DNA of 64,000 bases, from contig CALGVD010000106.1 in NCBI GenBank assembly GCA_937920275.1, positions 1 through 64,000 on the forward strand, written 5' to 3'. The DNA comes from an uncultured Pseudomonadota bacterium (GTDB lineage: Bacteria > Pseudomonadota > Gammaproteobacteria > Steroidobacterales > Steroidobacteraceae). A model generated the notes under the pieces. That model made no database searches. It was not told the origin of the DNA and worked only from the letters and a program-made list of their open reading frames with translations. The position numbers and the translations under genes are program-made. Of the stretch, positions 19,577-27,532 are shown piece by piece (position 1 is the first letter of the stretch; the number at the start of each line of letters is the position of its first letter).

Positions 19577-20366
19577 GCTGCCGCGACTGGCGGTCGGCGG
19601 TCCCGGCGGTGTCATGGCGCGCGGCTGGGGGCAGCGCATGCTGCCTGAAGAGGTGGCGGTGTCGCTCACCTACGACCGCGCAGCCTACGCCGTGATGATG
19701 GCCACACCGCTCGATCTCGAAGATTTCGGCCTCGGCTTCTCGCTCGCCGAGGGCGTCGTCGGTGAGGCCGCTGAACTGACGGCCATCGAGGTGCTGCCGG
19801 TGGAGCTCGGCATCGAGCTGCGCATGACGCTCGCCGAAGCGGCTGCCGGACGAACCGTCGAGCGGCGCCGCCGTATGGCGGGTCCCGTCGGTTGTGGGCT
19901 CTGCGGGATCGAGAGCCTCGAGGAAGCCTTGCGACCGCTGCCGCCGGTCGCCGCGACGGTCGAGGTGTGCGCAGCCGATGTGCTTGCGATGGTCTCCGCC
20001 CTGACCAGCGCCCAGCGGTTGAACCACAGCACCCGTGCGGTGCATGCCGCGGGATTCTGGCGGCCGGGGCGAGGCTTGATCGCGGTGCGGGAGGATGTCG
20101 GTCGGCACAACGCGCTCGACAAGCTCGCCGGTGCGCTCGCGCATGCAGGGGAGCGCGCGGCGGACGGGGTCGTGGTCATATCGAGCCGGGTTTCGATAGA
20201 GATGGTGCAGAAGGCGGTTTTGATGGGTGCCGGCATCCTCGTCGCCGTGTCGGCGCCGACCGCTTTGGCGGTGCGCGCGGCCGCCTCCGCCGCGCTCACC
20301 TTGGTGGCGATCGCCCGTGACGATGGGTTCGAGGTGTTCAGCGAGCCACGAAGGATCCGAGCATGA
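19551..20366 (+). CDS. fdhD: Formate dehydrogenase accessory sulfurtransferase FdhD
   Basis: The 271-residue protein transfers sulfur from a cysteine desulfurase to the molybdenum cofactor of formate dehydrogenase. The functional CxxC is present at C115-C118 (GCGLCG), as is the conserved VREDVGRHNALDKLAG and SSRVSIEMVQKAVLMGAGI. The 5' end overlaps fdsA by 26 bases in another frame. An internal start closer to the fdsA stop is possible but would remove the first conserved strand. Its presence in the operon is normal for Fds systems. Confidence 0.92.
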   Translation: MDLPPPALELPRLAVGGPGGVMARGWGQRMLPEEVAVSLTYDRAAYAVMMATPLDLEDFGLGFSLAEGVVGEAAELTAIEVLPVELGIELRMTLAEAAAGRTVERRRRMAGPVGCGLCGIESLEEALRPLPPVAATVEVCAADVLAMVSALTSAQRLNHSTRAVHAAGFWRPGRGLIAVREDVGRHNALDKLAGALAHAGERAADGVVVISSRVSIEMVQKAVLMGAGILVAVSAPTALAVRAAASAALTLVAIARDDGFEVFSEPRRIRA

Positions 20367-20587
20367 AGATCGACAAACTCGTCCGCATGGTCAACCAGAT
20401 CGCGGGATTCTTCGCCCATGAGGGGCCGGTCAAGGCGGCCGCCAGCACCGCCGATCACCTGAAGAAATTCTGGGATCCCAGCATGCGTGGCCAGATCATC
20501 GCCGCGGTGGCGGCGGGCAGCGCGACGGGGCTCGAGCCGACCGCCCTCGCTGCCGTCAAGCAGCTCCCGGTGCCTGCCGCGAACTGA
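20363..20587 (+). CDS. fdsD: Formate dehydrogenase delta subunit
   Basis: This 74-residue protein matches the short FdsD family that closes fds operons. Typical features are the N-terminal KLVRMVNQIAGFF and the HLKKFWDPSMRGQI segment. FdsD is thought to assist assembly or stabilise the complex and has no cofactor motif. It overlaps fdhD by ATGA. Its last 32 bases also encode, on the other strand, the C-terminus of the choline transporter ATPase. Confidence 0.9.
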   Translation: MKIDKLVRMVNQIAGFFAHEGPVKAAASTADHLKKFWDPSMRGQIIAAVAAGSATGLEPTALAAVKQLPVPAAN

Positions 20588-21695
20588 GCGCGCGCAGGAT
20601 GTCCGCGGCATCGCAGACGCCCACCAGTCCACCCTCGTCGGCCAGCAGCACCGGGTGCCCGCTGTCTTGGCGCAGCCGGATGAGGCTGCGCAGATCGGTG
20701 TCCACCGCCGCGACCACCAAGCGATGTCCGCCCGCCGTCCCGTCAGCCCGCAGTCGATGACCCGCCGCATCGTCGAGCACGATCTCACCGTCCACGCGCG
20801 GTAATCCGTCCAAGCGCCGCATCACCATCGCGCCGGTCAACGCAGTGAGGGGGTTCATGTGCTGCACGAACTCCGCAACCCTGGCATCGGCGGGCCGCAG
20901 CACGATGTCTTGCGGCGTGCCGGTCTGCACGATGCGGCCCTGGTCCATGATCGCGATCCGGTCGCCGATGCGCAGCGCCTCGTCGAGGTCGTGGCTGACG
21001 AACAGGATGGTCTTGCGCACCCGCTCCTGCAGTGAAAGCAGCTCGTCTTGCAGACGGTTGCGGATCAGCGGGTCGAGGGCTGAGAACGGTTCATCCATCA
21101 ACAGCACATCGGCTTCGGTCGCGAACGCGCGGGCGAGACCGACGCGTTGCTGCATGCCGCCCGAGAGCTCATCGATCCGGCGTCCCGCCCAGTCGGACAG
21201 ACCGACCAGTGCGAGTTGCTCGGCGACGATCCGTTCCTGCTGCGCGCGTGTCTCACCGCGCAGTTCCAGACCAAGGCCGACATTCTCCGCGACCGTCCGC
21301 CAGGGCAACAGCGCAGGTTGCTGGAACACCATGCTGATGCGGCGACGGCGCGCAGCACTCAGCGCAGCTGCATCACAACGCGTGATGTCGAGCGTCCCAC
21401 CGGCGCCCGTCAGCAGCACTTGTCCGCGGGTGGCGGGCGTGAGCCCGTTGGCGGTCCGCAGCAGGGTCGACTTGCCGGAACCTGACAGACCCATCACGAC
21501 ACAGATCTCGCCGGGTGAGACGGCGAGGCTCGCATCGCGCACGGCGAGGGTCACCTGTCGATCGGCGGCGATCTTCGTGGGGGCATCGCCGGCATCGAGC
21601 GCCTTCAGCGCCTGCTCGATCGACTTGCGACCGTCGCGACCGTCGGCGCGCGCAAAGATCACATCGACGGACCGGAACTCGAGCGCGGCGCTCAT
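20556..21695 (-). CDS. choV: Choline/betaine ABC transporter, ATP-binding subunit
   Basis: The 379-residue protein is an ABC ATPase of the ProV/ChoV/OpuAA class. Walker A is GLSGSGKSTLL, the signature is LSGGMQQRVGLARA and Walker B VLLMDEPFSALD, with the SHDLDEALRIGDR switch. An N-terminal extension with an alanine-rich helix (KSIEQALKALDAGDAP) and a C-terminal single CBS-like region (GHPVLLADEGGLVGVCDAADIL) are typical of the class. It energises the fused binding protein-permease encoded just upstream; their coding regions overlap in an ATGA. Its 3' end overlaps fdsD by 32 bases tail to tail. Choline is preferred as substrate because the operon faces betIB-betA. Confidence 0.9.
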   Translation of the reverse strand: MSAALEFRSVDVIFARADGRDGRKSIEQALKALDAGDAPTKIAADRQVTLAVRDASLAVSPGEICVVMGLSGSGKSTLLRTANGLTPATRGQVLLTGAGGTLDITRCDAAALSAARRRRISMVFQQPALLPWRTVAENVGLGLELRGETRAQQERIVAEQLALVGLSDWAGRRIDELSGGMQQRVGLARAFATEADVLLMDEPFSALDPLIRNRLQDELLSLQERVRKTILFVSHDLDEALRIGDRIAIMDQGRIVQTGTPQDIVLRPADARVAEFVQHMNPLTALTGAMVMRRLDGLPRVDGEIVLDDAAGHRLRADGTAGGHRLVVAAVDTDLRSLIRLRQDSGHPVLLADEGGLVGVCDAADILRALSSRQAPGAA

Positions 21696-23629
21696 GGTCG
21701 GCTCCGGCGCTCGCGCGGACGGCTCAGGCGATCGAGCACGATGGCGAGCAGCACGATGGCGAGGCCCGCCTCGAAGCCGATATCGACCTGTACGCTGTTC
21801 AGCGCCCGCACCACAGGTACGCCGAGGCCGCCTGCGCCCACCAAGGCGGCGATCACCACCATCGACAGGCTGAGCATGATGCACTGCGTGATGCCGGCGA
21901 GGATCGAGGGCAGCGCACAAGGCAGTTCGATCTTCCACAACCGTTGCCAGCGCGTCGCACCGAAGGCTTCACCCGCTTCGCGCATCGCACGCGGGACGCC
22001 GGTCAGACCGAGATGCGTCAGACGCACCGGTGCGGGCAGCGCGAAGATCACCGTGGAGATGAGACCGGGGACCACGCCAAGGCCGAACAACACCAGCGTC
22101 GGGATGAGGTAGACGAAGGTCGGCAGCGTCTGCATCAGATCGAGCACCGGACGCAGCACGGCGTGCAGTCGTGGACGATGCGCGGCGGCGATACCGAGCG
22201 GCACCCCGATCAGCGTCGCAGCGAGCGTCGCCACGGCGACCAGCGCAACGGTCTCGACGGTCGCTGCCCAATAGCCTTGGTTCATGATGAAAAGCAGCGC
22301 ACCGACCACGAACGTCGCCAGCGCCAGCGAGCGTTGCAGGACCCAAGCGAGCAGACCGGCGGCCGCCACCAAGAGCCATGCGGGCAGGGCGGACAGCAAG
22401 CCGTGAACCGCCCCGACGCTGCCGCTCACCACCCGTGAGACCAGGTCGAAGAACGGTCGCCAATTCGTTTGGGCGTGGGCGATCGCCTCGCCGATGACGC
22501 GGCCTACCGGGATCTTGTGACCGGCCACGAGGCGCTCGAGGCTGCTGGCGCCGTCTGCGGCGAGCGGACCCGTGATGTCCTCTGTCCCTGAGGGACTTGC
22601 GGTCGATGAGCCGTCCGCGCGCCGGACCCCCGCGAGCAGCGGCGCCAACGCTTCAGGGTGATCGCGCAGCCATTCGGCCGCTGCCGCTTCCGGCGCGAGC
22701 TTGCGGTTGAGGATGCCGTCCATCAGGTCGTTCTCCATCGCACCCGTGAACGCCAGGTTGCGCAGGAAACGGGCCACATTGGGGCATTCCTGCAGATAGC
22801 CCTTGCGCACGAGCGTGTGGATGATGGCACCGCCGAAGTCGGGGCCGAATGTGTCGTCGCCGCCGGTGAGATAGCGCATGTCGTAGCGCTTGTTCATCGG
22901 GTGTGGCTGCCAACCGAAGAACACGATCGCCTCGCGTGCCTTGTAGGCACGGTCGACCTGCGCGAGCATGCCTTGCTCGCTGGACTCGACCAAAGTGAAA
23001 CCGCGCAGCCCGAAGCGATCCGCTTCGATGAGTTCGATCATCATGCGGTTGCCGTCATTGCCCGGTTCGATGCCGTACATCTTGCGCTGCAGGGGCGCTG
23101 CGAACTTCGCGATGTCGGCGAAATCGCGCAGTCCCTGCTCGTAGAGATAAGTCGGTACCGCCAGCGTATAGCGCGCCTCGGTCATGTTCGCCCGGACGAT
23201 CTCGACCGAGCCATCATCCAGAAAAGGCTGGCGATCGGCTTTCTGCGAGGGCATCCAGTTGCCGAGGAAGACATCGATGTCGCGGTTCCGCAGCGCGGCG
23301 TAGGTCACCGGCAGCGACAGCACGGTCACCCTGGGCTCATAACCGAGCCCACGCAGCACATGACTTGCAAACCCCGTGGTGGCCGTCACATCCGTCCAGC
23401 CGATATCGGCGAGGCGAACGACTCGGCAGGCAGCGGGCTCTGCCACAGGGGGGGCATCCACCGCGGTGGCGCCCACCGCGCCTGCGACCTCAGGTGCCGC
23501 GACCCATAGCACTCCGAGCAGCAAAGAGCCGACGGCGCGCGCACGTTGACGACTTGACCTGGCCCGCCAGCACGCGGCACCATTGGCCAGGCGGCTGGCC
23601 CAGTTGAACGATGATTCAAAGATCTCCAC
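21692..23629 (-). CDS. choXW: Choline ABC transporter, fused substrate-binding protein and permease
   Basis: One 645-residue chain carries both parts. Residues 1-52 look like a signal sequence (basic region, then SLLLGVLWVAAPEVAGAV). Residues 65-340 are an OpuAC/ChoX-type binding protein whose aromatic-cage candidates are visible in DIGWTDV, LGNWMPS, ARYTLAVP and FFGWQPHPMNKRYDMRYL. Residues 375-640 are a ProW/ChoW-like permease with about six or seven helices and the EAA-type loop MREAGEAFGATRWQRLWKIELP. The GTG start at 23629 has GGAGG 5 bases upstream. The binding protein lies before the membrane domain, opposite to OpuABC-type fusions where it follows. The protein probably exposes the binding domain in the periplasm, tethered to the pore. 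Confidence 0.88.
   Translation of the reverse strand: MEIFESSFNWASRLANGAACWRARSSRQRARAVGSLLLGVLWVAAPEVAGAVGATAVDAPPVAEPAACRVVRLADIGWTDVTATTGFASHVLRGLGYEPRVTVLSLPVTYAALRNRDIDVFLGNWMPSQKADRQPFLDDGSVEIVRANMTEARYTLAVPTYLYEQGLRDFADIAKFAAPLQRKMYGIEPGNDGNRMMIELIEADRFGLRGFTLVESSEQGMLAQVDRAYKAREAIVFFGWQPHPMNKRYDMRYLTGGDDTFGPDFGGAIIHTLVRKGYLQECPNVARFLRNLAFTGAMENDLMDGILNRKLAPEAAAAEWLRDHPEALAPLLAGVRRADGSSTASPSGTEDITGPLAADGASSLERLVAGHKIPVGRVIGEAIAHAQTNWRPFFDLVSRVVSGSVGAVHGLLSALPAWLLVAAAGLLAWVLQRSLALATFVVGALLFIMNQGYWAATVETVALVAVATLAATLIGVPLGIAAAHRPRLHAVLRPVLDLMQTLPTFVYLIPTLVLFGLGVVPGLISTVIFALPAPVRLTHLGLTGVPRAMREAGEAFGATRWQRLWKIELPCALPSILAGITQCIMLSLSMVVIAALVGAGGLGVPVVRALNSVQVDIGFEAGLAIVLLAIVLDRLSRPRERRSRP
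23604..23619. promoter_or_regulatory. Palindromic TTGAA-N6-TTCAA element
   Basis: TTGAA and its complement TTCAA are separated by six bases. The element lies just inside the 5' end of the choXW gene and mirrors a similar element at the start of betIB. Since BetI repressors bind palindromes in the intergenic region of choline genes, it is a candidate operator for the fused BetI domain; this is inference. Confidence 0.35.
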
Positions 23630-23664
23630 CCTGCCTCCGAAAATCGTTATATCTATCTGATTTT

Positions 23665-23670
23665 TATAAT
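23665..23670 (+). promoter_or_regulatory. Consensus TATAAT in AT-rich choXW/betIB divergent promoter region
   Basis: The 103-base gap between the divergent choXW and betIB genes holds an AT-rich block (about 23640-23683) that stands out from its GC-rich surroundings. It contains a perfect TATAAT for the betIB direction, and TATAAC on the other strand at 23651-23646 for choXW. No good -35 box is visible for either, so activation or an unusual promoter is possible. The predicted betIB leader would be about 55 bases, and the ATG has AAGGTG just upstream. Confidence 0.5.
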
Positions 23671-23732
23671 TTTAATAGGTCTGAATTTCGAGCGAAAAAC
23701 ACTCGCGAGAGAGAGCTAAAAATCAAGGTGTC

Positions 23733-25844
23733 ATGACATTGAACAATCAAACAGTCCCCGGTGGCGTCCCCTCCAACGGTACCGCCGCGCGTCCAGCTGA
23801 CGGCGGTCGTCCCCAACAACTCATCGAGGTCACCCTCGAAAGTCTCGCAGAAGTCGGCATCCAAGGCACGACTCTCGCATACATCGCCGGTAAAGCCGGC
23901 GTCTCGCCGGGCTTGGTCGCCCACCACTTCACCGACAAGGACGGGTTGCTCCTCGCAGCGTTCCGCGAGCTGCTCCGGCGGCAGCGCGCCCAGGTCCGTT
24001 GGCGGGTCACCGCAGCGGGCAGTCCGCTCGAACGGTTGCACGCCTACATCGAGGCCTGTCTATCGCCCGAGGGGCTGCGCGCAAACGACAGCCGGGCTTG
24101 GCTCGCCTATTGGAGCCAAGTGCACTCGTCCGAGGGCATCGCTCGCATCCAGCGGATCTACCAACGCCGCTTCGATTCCAATCTGCGCGCCGTGCTGCGA
24201 CCTCTGGTGCCGGCTGCGGCATTGGCCGACCACGCAGCCAACATCGCCGCCCTGCTCGATGGCACCTGGCTGCAGGCGGCCCTGTCACCGCGCGCTTGCA
24301 GCGATGCCGCGACCTTGCGTAGCCGTGTGCTGACCCATGTGGACGCCATGCTCCGCGCCGCCGCCAGCGTGCCGGCCAGCGTACCGGCGAGCGCTGCGGA
24401 GCCGACGCGGGCGCCGCGCCAGGTCCGTGGTGCAGGCTCGTCGCGCCTCGCGAGCTTCAACCCCGCCACCGGCGAGCTGCTCGCTGAACTACCGATCGCC
24501 GACGCGGCGGAGATCGACGAAGCGGTGCGCCGTGCGCAGGCAGCGCAGCCCGCGTGGGCGGCGCTGAGCGGCACCGAGCGCGCCCGCATCCTGCGCAAGG
24601 TCTCCGACATCCTGCGCGAGCGCAACGACGAACTCTCGCTCATCGAGATGCGCGACACGGGCAAGCCGATCCAGGAGACCCGTGTCGTCGATATCGTCTC
24701 GGGCGTCGAGTGCTTCGAGTACTTCGCTTCGCTCGCGACCGGTGCGGCAGGCGAGCACATCGATCTCGGTGCGGCAGGCTTCGGCTACACGCGGCGTGAG
24801 GCGCTCGGCGTGGTGGCGGGCATCGGAGCCTGGAACTATCCCATGCAGACCGCCTGCTGGAAGACCGCGCCGGCGCTCGCCTTCGGCAATGCCATGATCT
24901 TCAAGCCTGCCGAATTGACGCCCCTCAGCGCAGCGGAATTGCCCGGCATCATGAAGGCTGCGGGCGTGCCCGACGGCATCTTCCAGGTGGTGCAGGGTGC
25001 GGTCGACACCGGTCGCTTGCTGGTCAGACACCCCGGCATCGCCAAAGTATCCGTGACCGGTGCCGTCGAGACCGGACGTGCGGTGATGGGCGAGGCTTCC
25101 TCGACCCTCAAGCATGTGACGCTCGAGTTGGGTGGCAAATCGCCGCTCTTGATATTCCCGGATGCGGATCTCGATCAAGCGGTCTCGGGCGCGCTGCTCG
25201 CCAACTTCTATTCCGCGGGTGAGGTCTGCTCGAACGCCACGCGGGTGTTCGTCCATCGCTCGATCAAGCAGGAGTTCCTGCGGCGGCTTCTGGTACGGGT
25301 CGCGAAGATGAAGATCGGCGATCCCGCGGATCCCGAGACCCAGGTGGGCTCGCTGATCTCCGAGCAGCACCTGCGCAAGGTCATGTCCTACATCGAACGC
25401 GGCCAAGCAGAAGGCGCGCGCGTGCTGATCGGCGGCAAGCGGCTGACGGACGGCGCGCTCGGCCGCGGTTTCTTCGTCACGCCGACGGTGTTCGACGGCT
25501 GCCACGACGACATGGCGATCGTCCGTGAAGAGATCTTCGGACCGGTGATGATGGTGCTCGACTTCGACGACGAGGAGGAGGCCATCCGCCGCGCCAATGC
25601 CACCCACTTCGGGCTCTCCGCAGGCGTCTTCACGCAGGACCTGAACCGTGCGCACCGTGTGATCGGTCGCTTGCAGGCCGGCAGTTGCTGGATCAACCAC
25701 TACAACATCTGTCCGATGGAACTGCCCTTCGGTGGCTATAAGCACTCGGGCATCGGCCGTGAAAATGGCCGCATCACGATGGAGTACTACACCCAGCTCA
25801 AGAGCGTCTATGTCGCCAAGGGCGGCATCGACGCGCCGTACTGA
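23733..25844 (+). CDS. Fused BetI-type repressor and BetB-type betaine aldehyde dehydrogenase
   Basis: A single 703-codon frame joins two normally separate proteins. Residues 25-206 are a TetR-family regulator of the BetI type: HTH in residues 30-75 (LAYIAGKAGVSPGLVAHHF) and the choline-sensor region with AWLAYWSQVHSS and ALLDGTWLQAALS. Residues 207-237 are a Ser/Ala/Pro linker. Residues 238-703 are a betaine aldehyde dehydrogenase with IGAWNYP (N368), TLELGGKSP (E465), the catalytic C499 in SAGEVCSNATRV, and NHYNICPMELPFGGYKHSGI. The usual first strand of BetB is missing and replaced by the linker. No stop codon lies between the parts and no internal start with a ribosome-binding site is seen. 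The ATG at 23733 follows AAGGTG. It would oxidise betaine aldehyde to glycine betaine and probably repress choXW-V and itself. A sequencing or assembly error is the main alternative. Confidence 0.9.
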   Translation: MTLNNQTVPGGVPSNGTAARPADGGRPQQLIEVTLESLAEVGIQGTTLAYIAGKAGVSPGLVAHHFTDKDGLLLAAFRELLRRQRAQVRWRVTAAGSPLERLHAYIEACLSPEGLRANDSRAWLAYWSQVHSSEGIARIQRIYQRRFDSNLRAVLRPLVPAAALADHAANIAALLDGTWLQAALSPRACSDAATLRSRVLTHVDAMLRAAASVPASVPASAAEPTRAPRQVRGAGSSRLASFNPATGELLAELPIADAAEIDEAVRRAQAAQPAWAALSGTERARILRKVSDILRERNDELSLIEMRDTGKPIQETRVVDIVSGVECFEYFASLATGAAGEHIDLGAAGFGYTRREALGVVAGIGAWNYPMQTACWKTAPALAFGNAMIFKPAELTPLSAAELPGIMKAAGVPDGIFQVVQGAVDTGRLLVRHPGIAKVSVTGAVETGRAVMGEASSTLKHVTLELGGKSPLLIFPDADLDQAVSGALLANFYSAGEVCSNATRVFVHRSIKQEFLRRLLVRVAKMKIGDPADPETQVGSLISEQHLRKVMSYIERGQAEGARVLIGGKRLTDGALGRGFFVTPTVFDGCHDDMAIVREEIFGPVMMVLDFDDEEEAIRRANATHFGLSAGVFTQDLNRAHRVIGRLQAGSCWINHYNICPMELPFGGYKHSGIGRENGRITMEYYTQLKSVYVAKGGIDAPY
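23739..23750. promoter_or_regulatory. Palindromic TTGA-N4-TCAA element at the betIB start
   Basis: TTGA and TCAA flank four bases (ACAA), starting 6 bases after the betIB ATG begins. It resembles the TTGAA/TTCAA palindrome at 23604-23619 on the other side of the promoter region. Together they could be the two operators through which the BetI domain of the fusion controls both divergent genes. Not tested; short palindromes of this size also occur by chance. Confidence 0.3.
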
Positions 25845-25864
25845 GCCGGCGCAGGAGCCGCGAT

Positions 25865-27532
25865 ATGTCTGCGAGGACGGACGAGTACGACTACATCATC
25901 GTGGGGGCGGGCTCAGCCGGCTGCGTGCTCGCGGCACGGCTGACGGAGGACCCGTCGAACCAGGTGCTGCTGCTCGAGTACGGTGGCTCGGATCGTTCCG
26001 TGTTCATCCGCATGCCCTCAGCGCTCGCGATCCCGATGAACCGCAAGCGCTACAACTGGTACTACCACACAGAGCCCGAGCCGGGTCTCGACGGGCGGAG
26101 CCTCCACACGCCGCGCGGCAAGGTGTTGGGTGGGTCGTCCTCGATCAACGGCATGGTCTATGTCCGCGGCAACCCCTTCGACTTCGAGCGTTGGCAGGAG
26201 GAGGGCGCGAGCGGCTGGGGCTATCCCGAGGTGCTGCCGTATTTCCGTCGTGCCGAGACGCGCGATGCGGGCGGTGACGCCTACCGCGGCGACCGGGGAC
26301 CGTTGCAGACCCGCTATGGAAGCCTCGCAAACCCGCTGCATGCCGCGTGGCTCGCGGCCGGCAAGGAGGCAGGCTATCCGCTCACGGACGACATCAACGG
26401 TCACCAACAGGAAGGCTTCGGCCGTTTCGACATGACCGTGGGCCGCGGGCAACGCTGCAGTGCGGCGGTCGCCTATCTGCATCCGGCGCGATCGCGACCC
26501 AACCTCACCGTCCGCAGCGGTGCGCTCGCCACCCGGATCCTGCTGGAAGGCGGACGGGCGACGGGCGTGCAGTACGCGCGGCGCGGTGCGACCCACACGG
26601 CGCACGCGCGGCGTGAGGTCATCGTCAGCGGCGGGCCGATCAACTCGCCGCAACTCCTGAAACTCTCGGGCATCGGTCCGGCGCCGGAACTTGAGTCCCA
26701 CGGCATCGCCGTACAGCATGCATTGCCCGGGGTGGGTGAGAACCTGCACGACCACCTCGAGTTCTACTTCCAGATGGCGTGCCGTGAGCCGGTGACGCTC
26801 TACTCGGTGATGAATCCGCTCGCCAAGGCTTGGATCGGCGCGCGGTGGCTGCTCACGCGCACCGGACTCGGGGCGACCAACCATTTCGAGACCGGCGGCT
26901 TCATCCGCAGCCGCGCCGGCGTTCGCTACCCGGACCTCCAGTACCACTTCCTGCCCATGGCCGTGGCCTACGATGGATCGAGCAGCGCTTCGGAGCACGG
27001 TTTCCAGGCGCATGTCGGTCCGATGCGCACCAACAGCCGCGGTTGGGTGCGCCTGAGATCGGCGGATCCGCGCGACCCGCCGCGGATCCTGTTCAATTAT
27101 CTGAGCACCCCGGAAGACATGCAGGAGATGCGTGCCTGCGTGCGTCTCACCCGCGAGATCTTTGCGCAGCCCGCCTTCGCGCGTTGGCGTGGGCGGGAGA
27201 TCCAGCCGGGCGAGGGCGTGCAGAGCGATGCCGAGATCGACGCCTTCGTGCGCCGCCATGTCGAGAGCGCCTACCATCCTTGTGGTACCTGCCGGATGGG
27301 TGCCGTCGATGACCCCATGGCGGTGGTCGATCCCGAGACCCGGGTGCGCGGGCTCGACGGGCTGCGCGTGGTGGACTCATCCATCATGCCGTCGGTGACG
27401 ACCGGGAACCTCAACGCGCCGACCATCATGCTGGCCGAGAAAGCGGCGGATCACATCCTCGGCAAGCCGATGCTGCCGCCCGCGACGGCGTCTTGGTACG
27501 AGGCGGCGGACTGGTCGCAGCGTCAGCGCTGA
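25865..27532 (+). CDS. betA: Choline dehydrogenase
   Basis: The 555-residue flavoprotein is a GMC oxidoreductase of the BetA type. It shows the FAD motif DYIIVGAGSAGCVLAARL, the RGKVLGGSSSINGMVYVRG signature, INSPQLLKLSGIGP, and the C-terminal active-site segment with His in YHPCGTCRMG and Asn in TTGNLNAPTIMLAEKAAD. It oxidises choline to betaine aldehyde, which the preceding fused dehydrogenase takes to glycine betaine. The ATG is 20 bases after betIB and is preceded by GCAGGAG. Its last 10 bases overlap the convergent soxG gene. The order betIB-betA follows the common betI-betB-betA arrangement with the first two merged. Confidence 0.93.
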   Translation: MSARTDEYDYIIVGAGSAGCVLAARLTEDPSNQVLLLEYGGSDRSVFIRMPSALAIPMNRKRYNWYYHTEPEPGLDGRSLHTPRGKVLGGSSSINGMVYVRGNPFDFERWQEEGASGWGYPEVLPYFRRAETRDAGGDAYRGDRGPLQTRYGSLANPLHAAWLAAGKEAGYPLTDDINGHQQEGFGRFDMTVGRGQRCSAAVAYLHPARSRPNLTVRSGALATRILLEGGRATGVQYARRGATHTAHARREVIVSGGPINSPQLLKLSGIGPAPELESHGIAVQHALPGVGENLHDHLEFYFQMACREPVTLYSVMNPLAKAWIGARWLLTRTGLGATNHFETGGFIRSRAGVRYPDLQYHFLPMAVAYDGSSSASEHGFQAHVGPMRTNSRGWVRLRSADPRDPPRILFNYLSTPEDMQEMRACVRLTREIFAQPAFARWRGREIQPGEGVQSDAEIDAFVRRHVESAYHPCGTCRMGAVDDPMAVVDPETRVRGLDGLRVVDSSIMPSVTTGNLNAPTIMLAEKAADHILGKPMLPPATASWYEAADWSQRQR

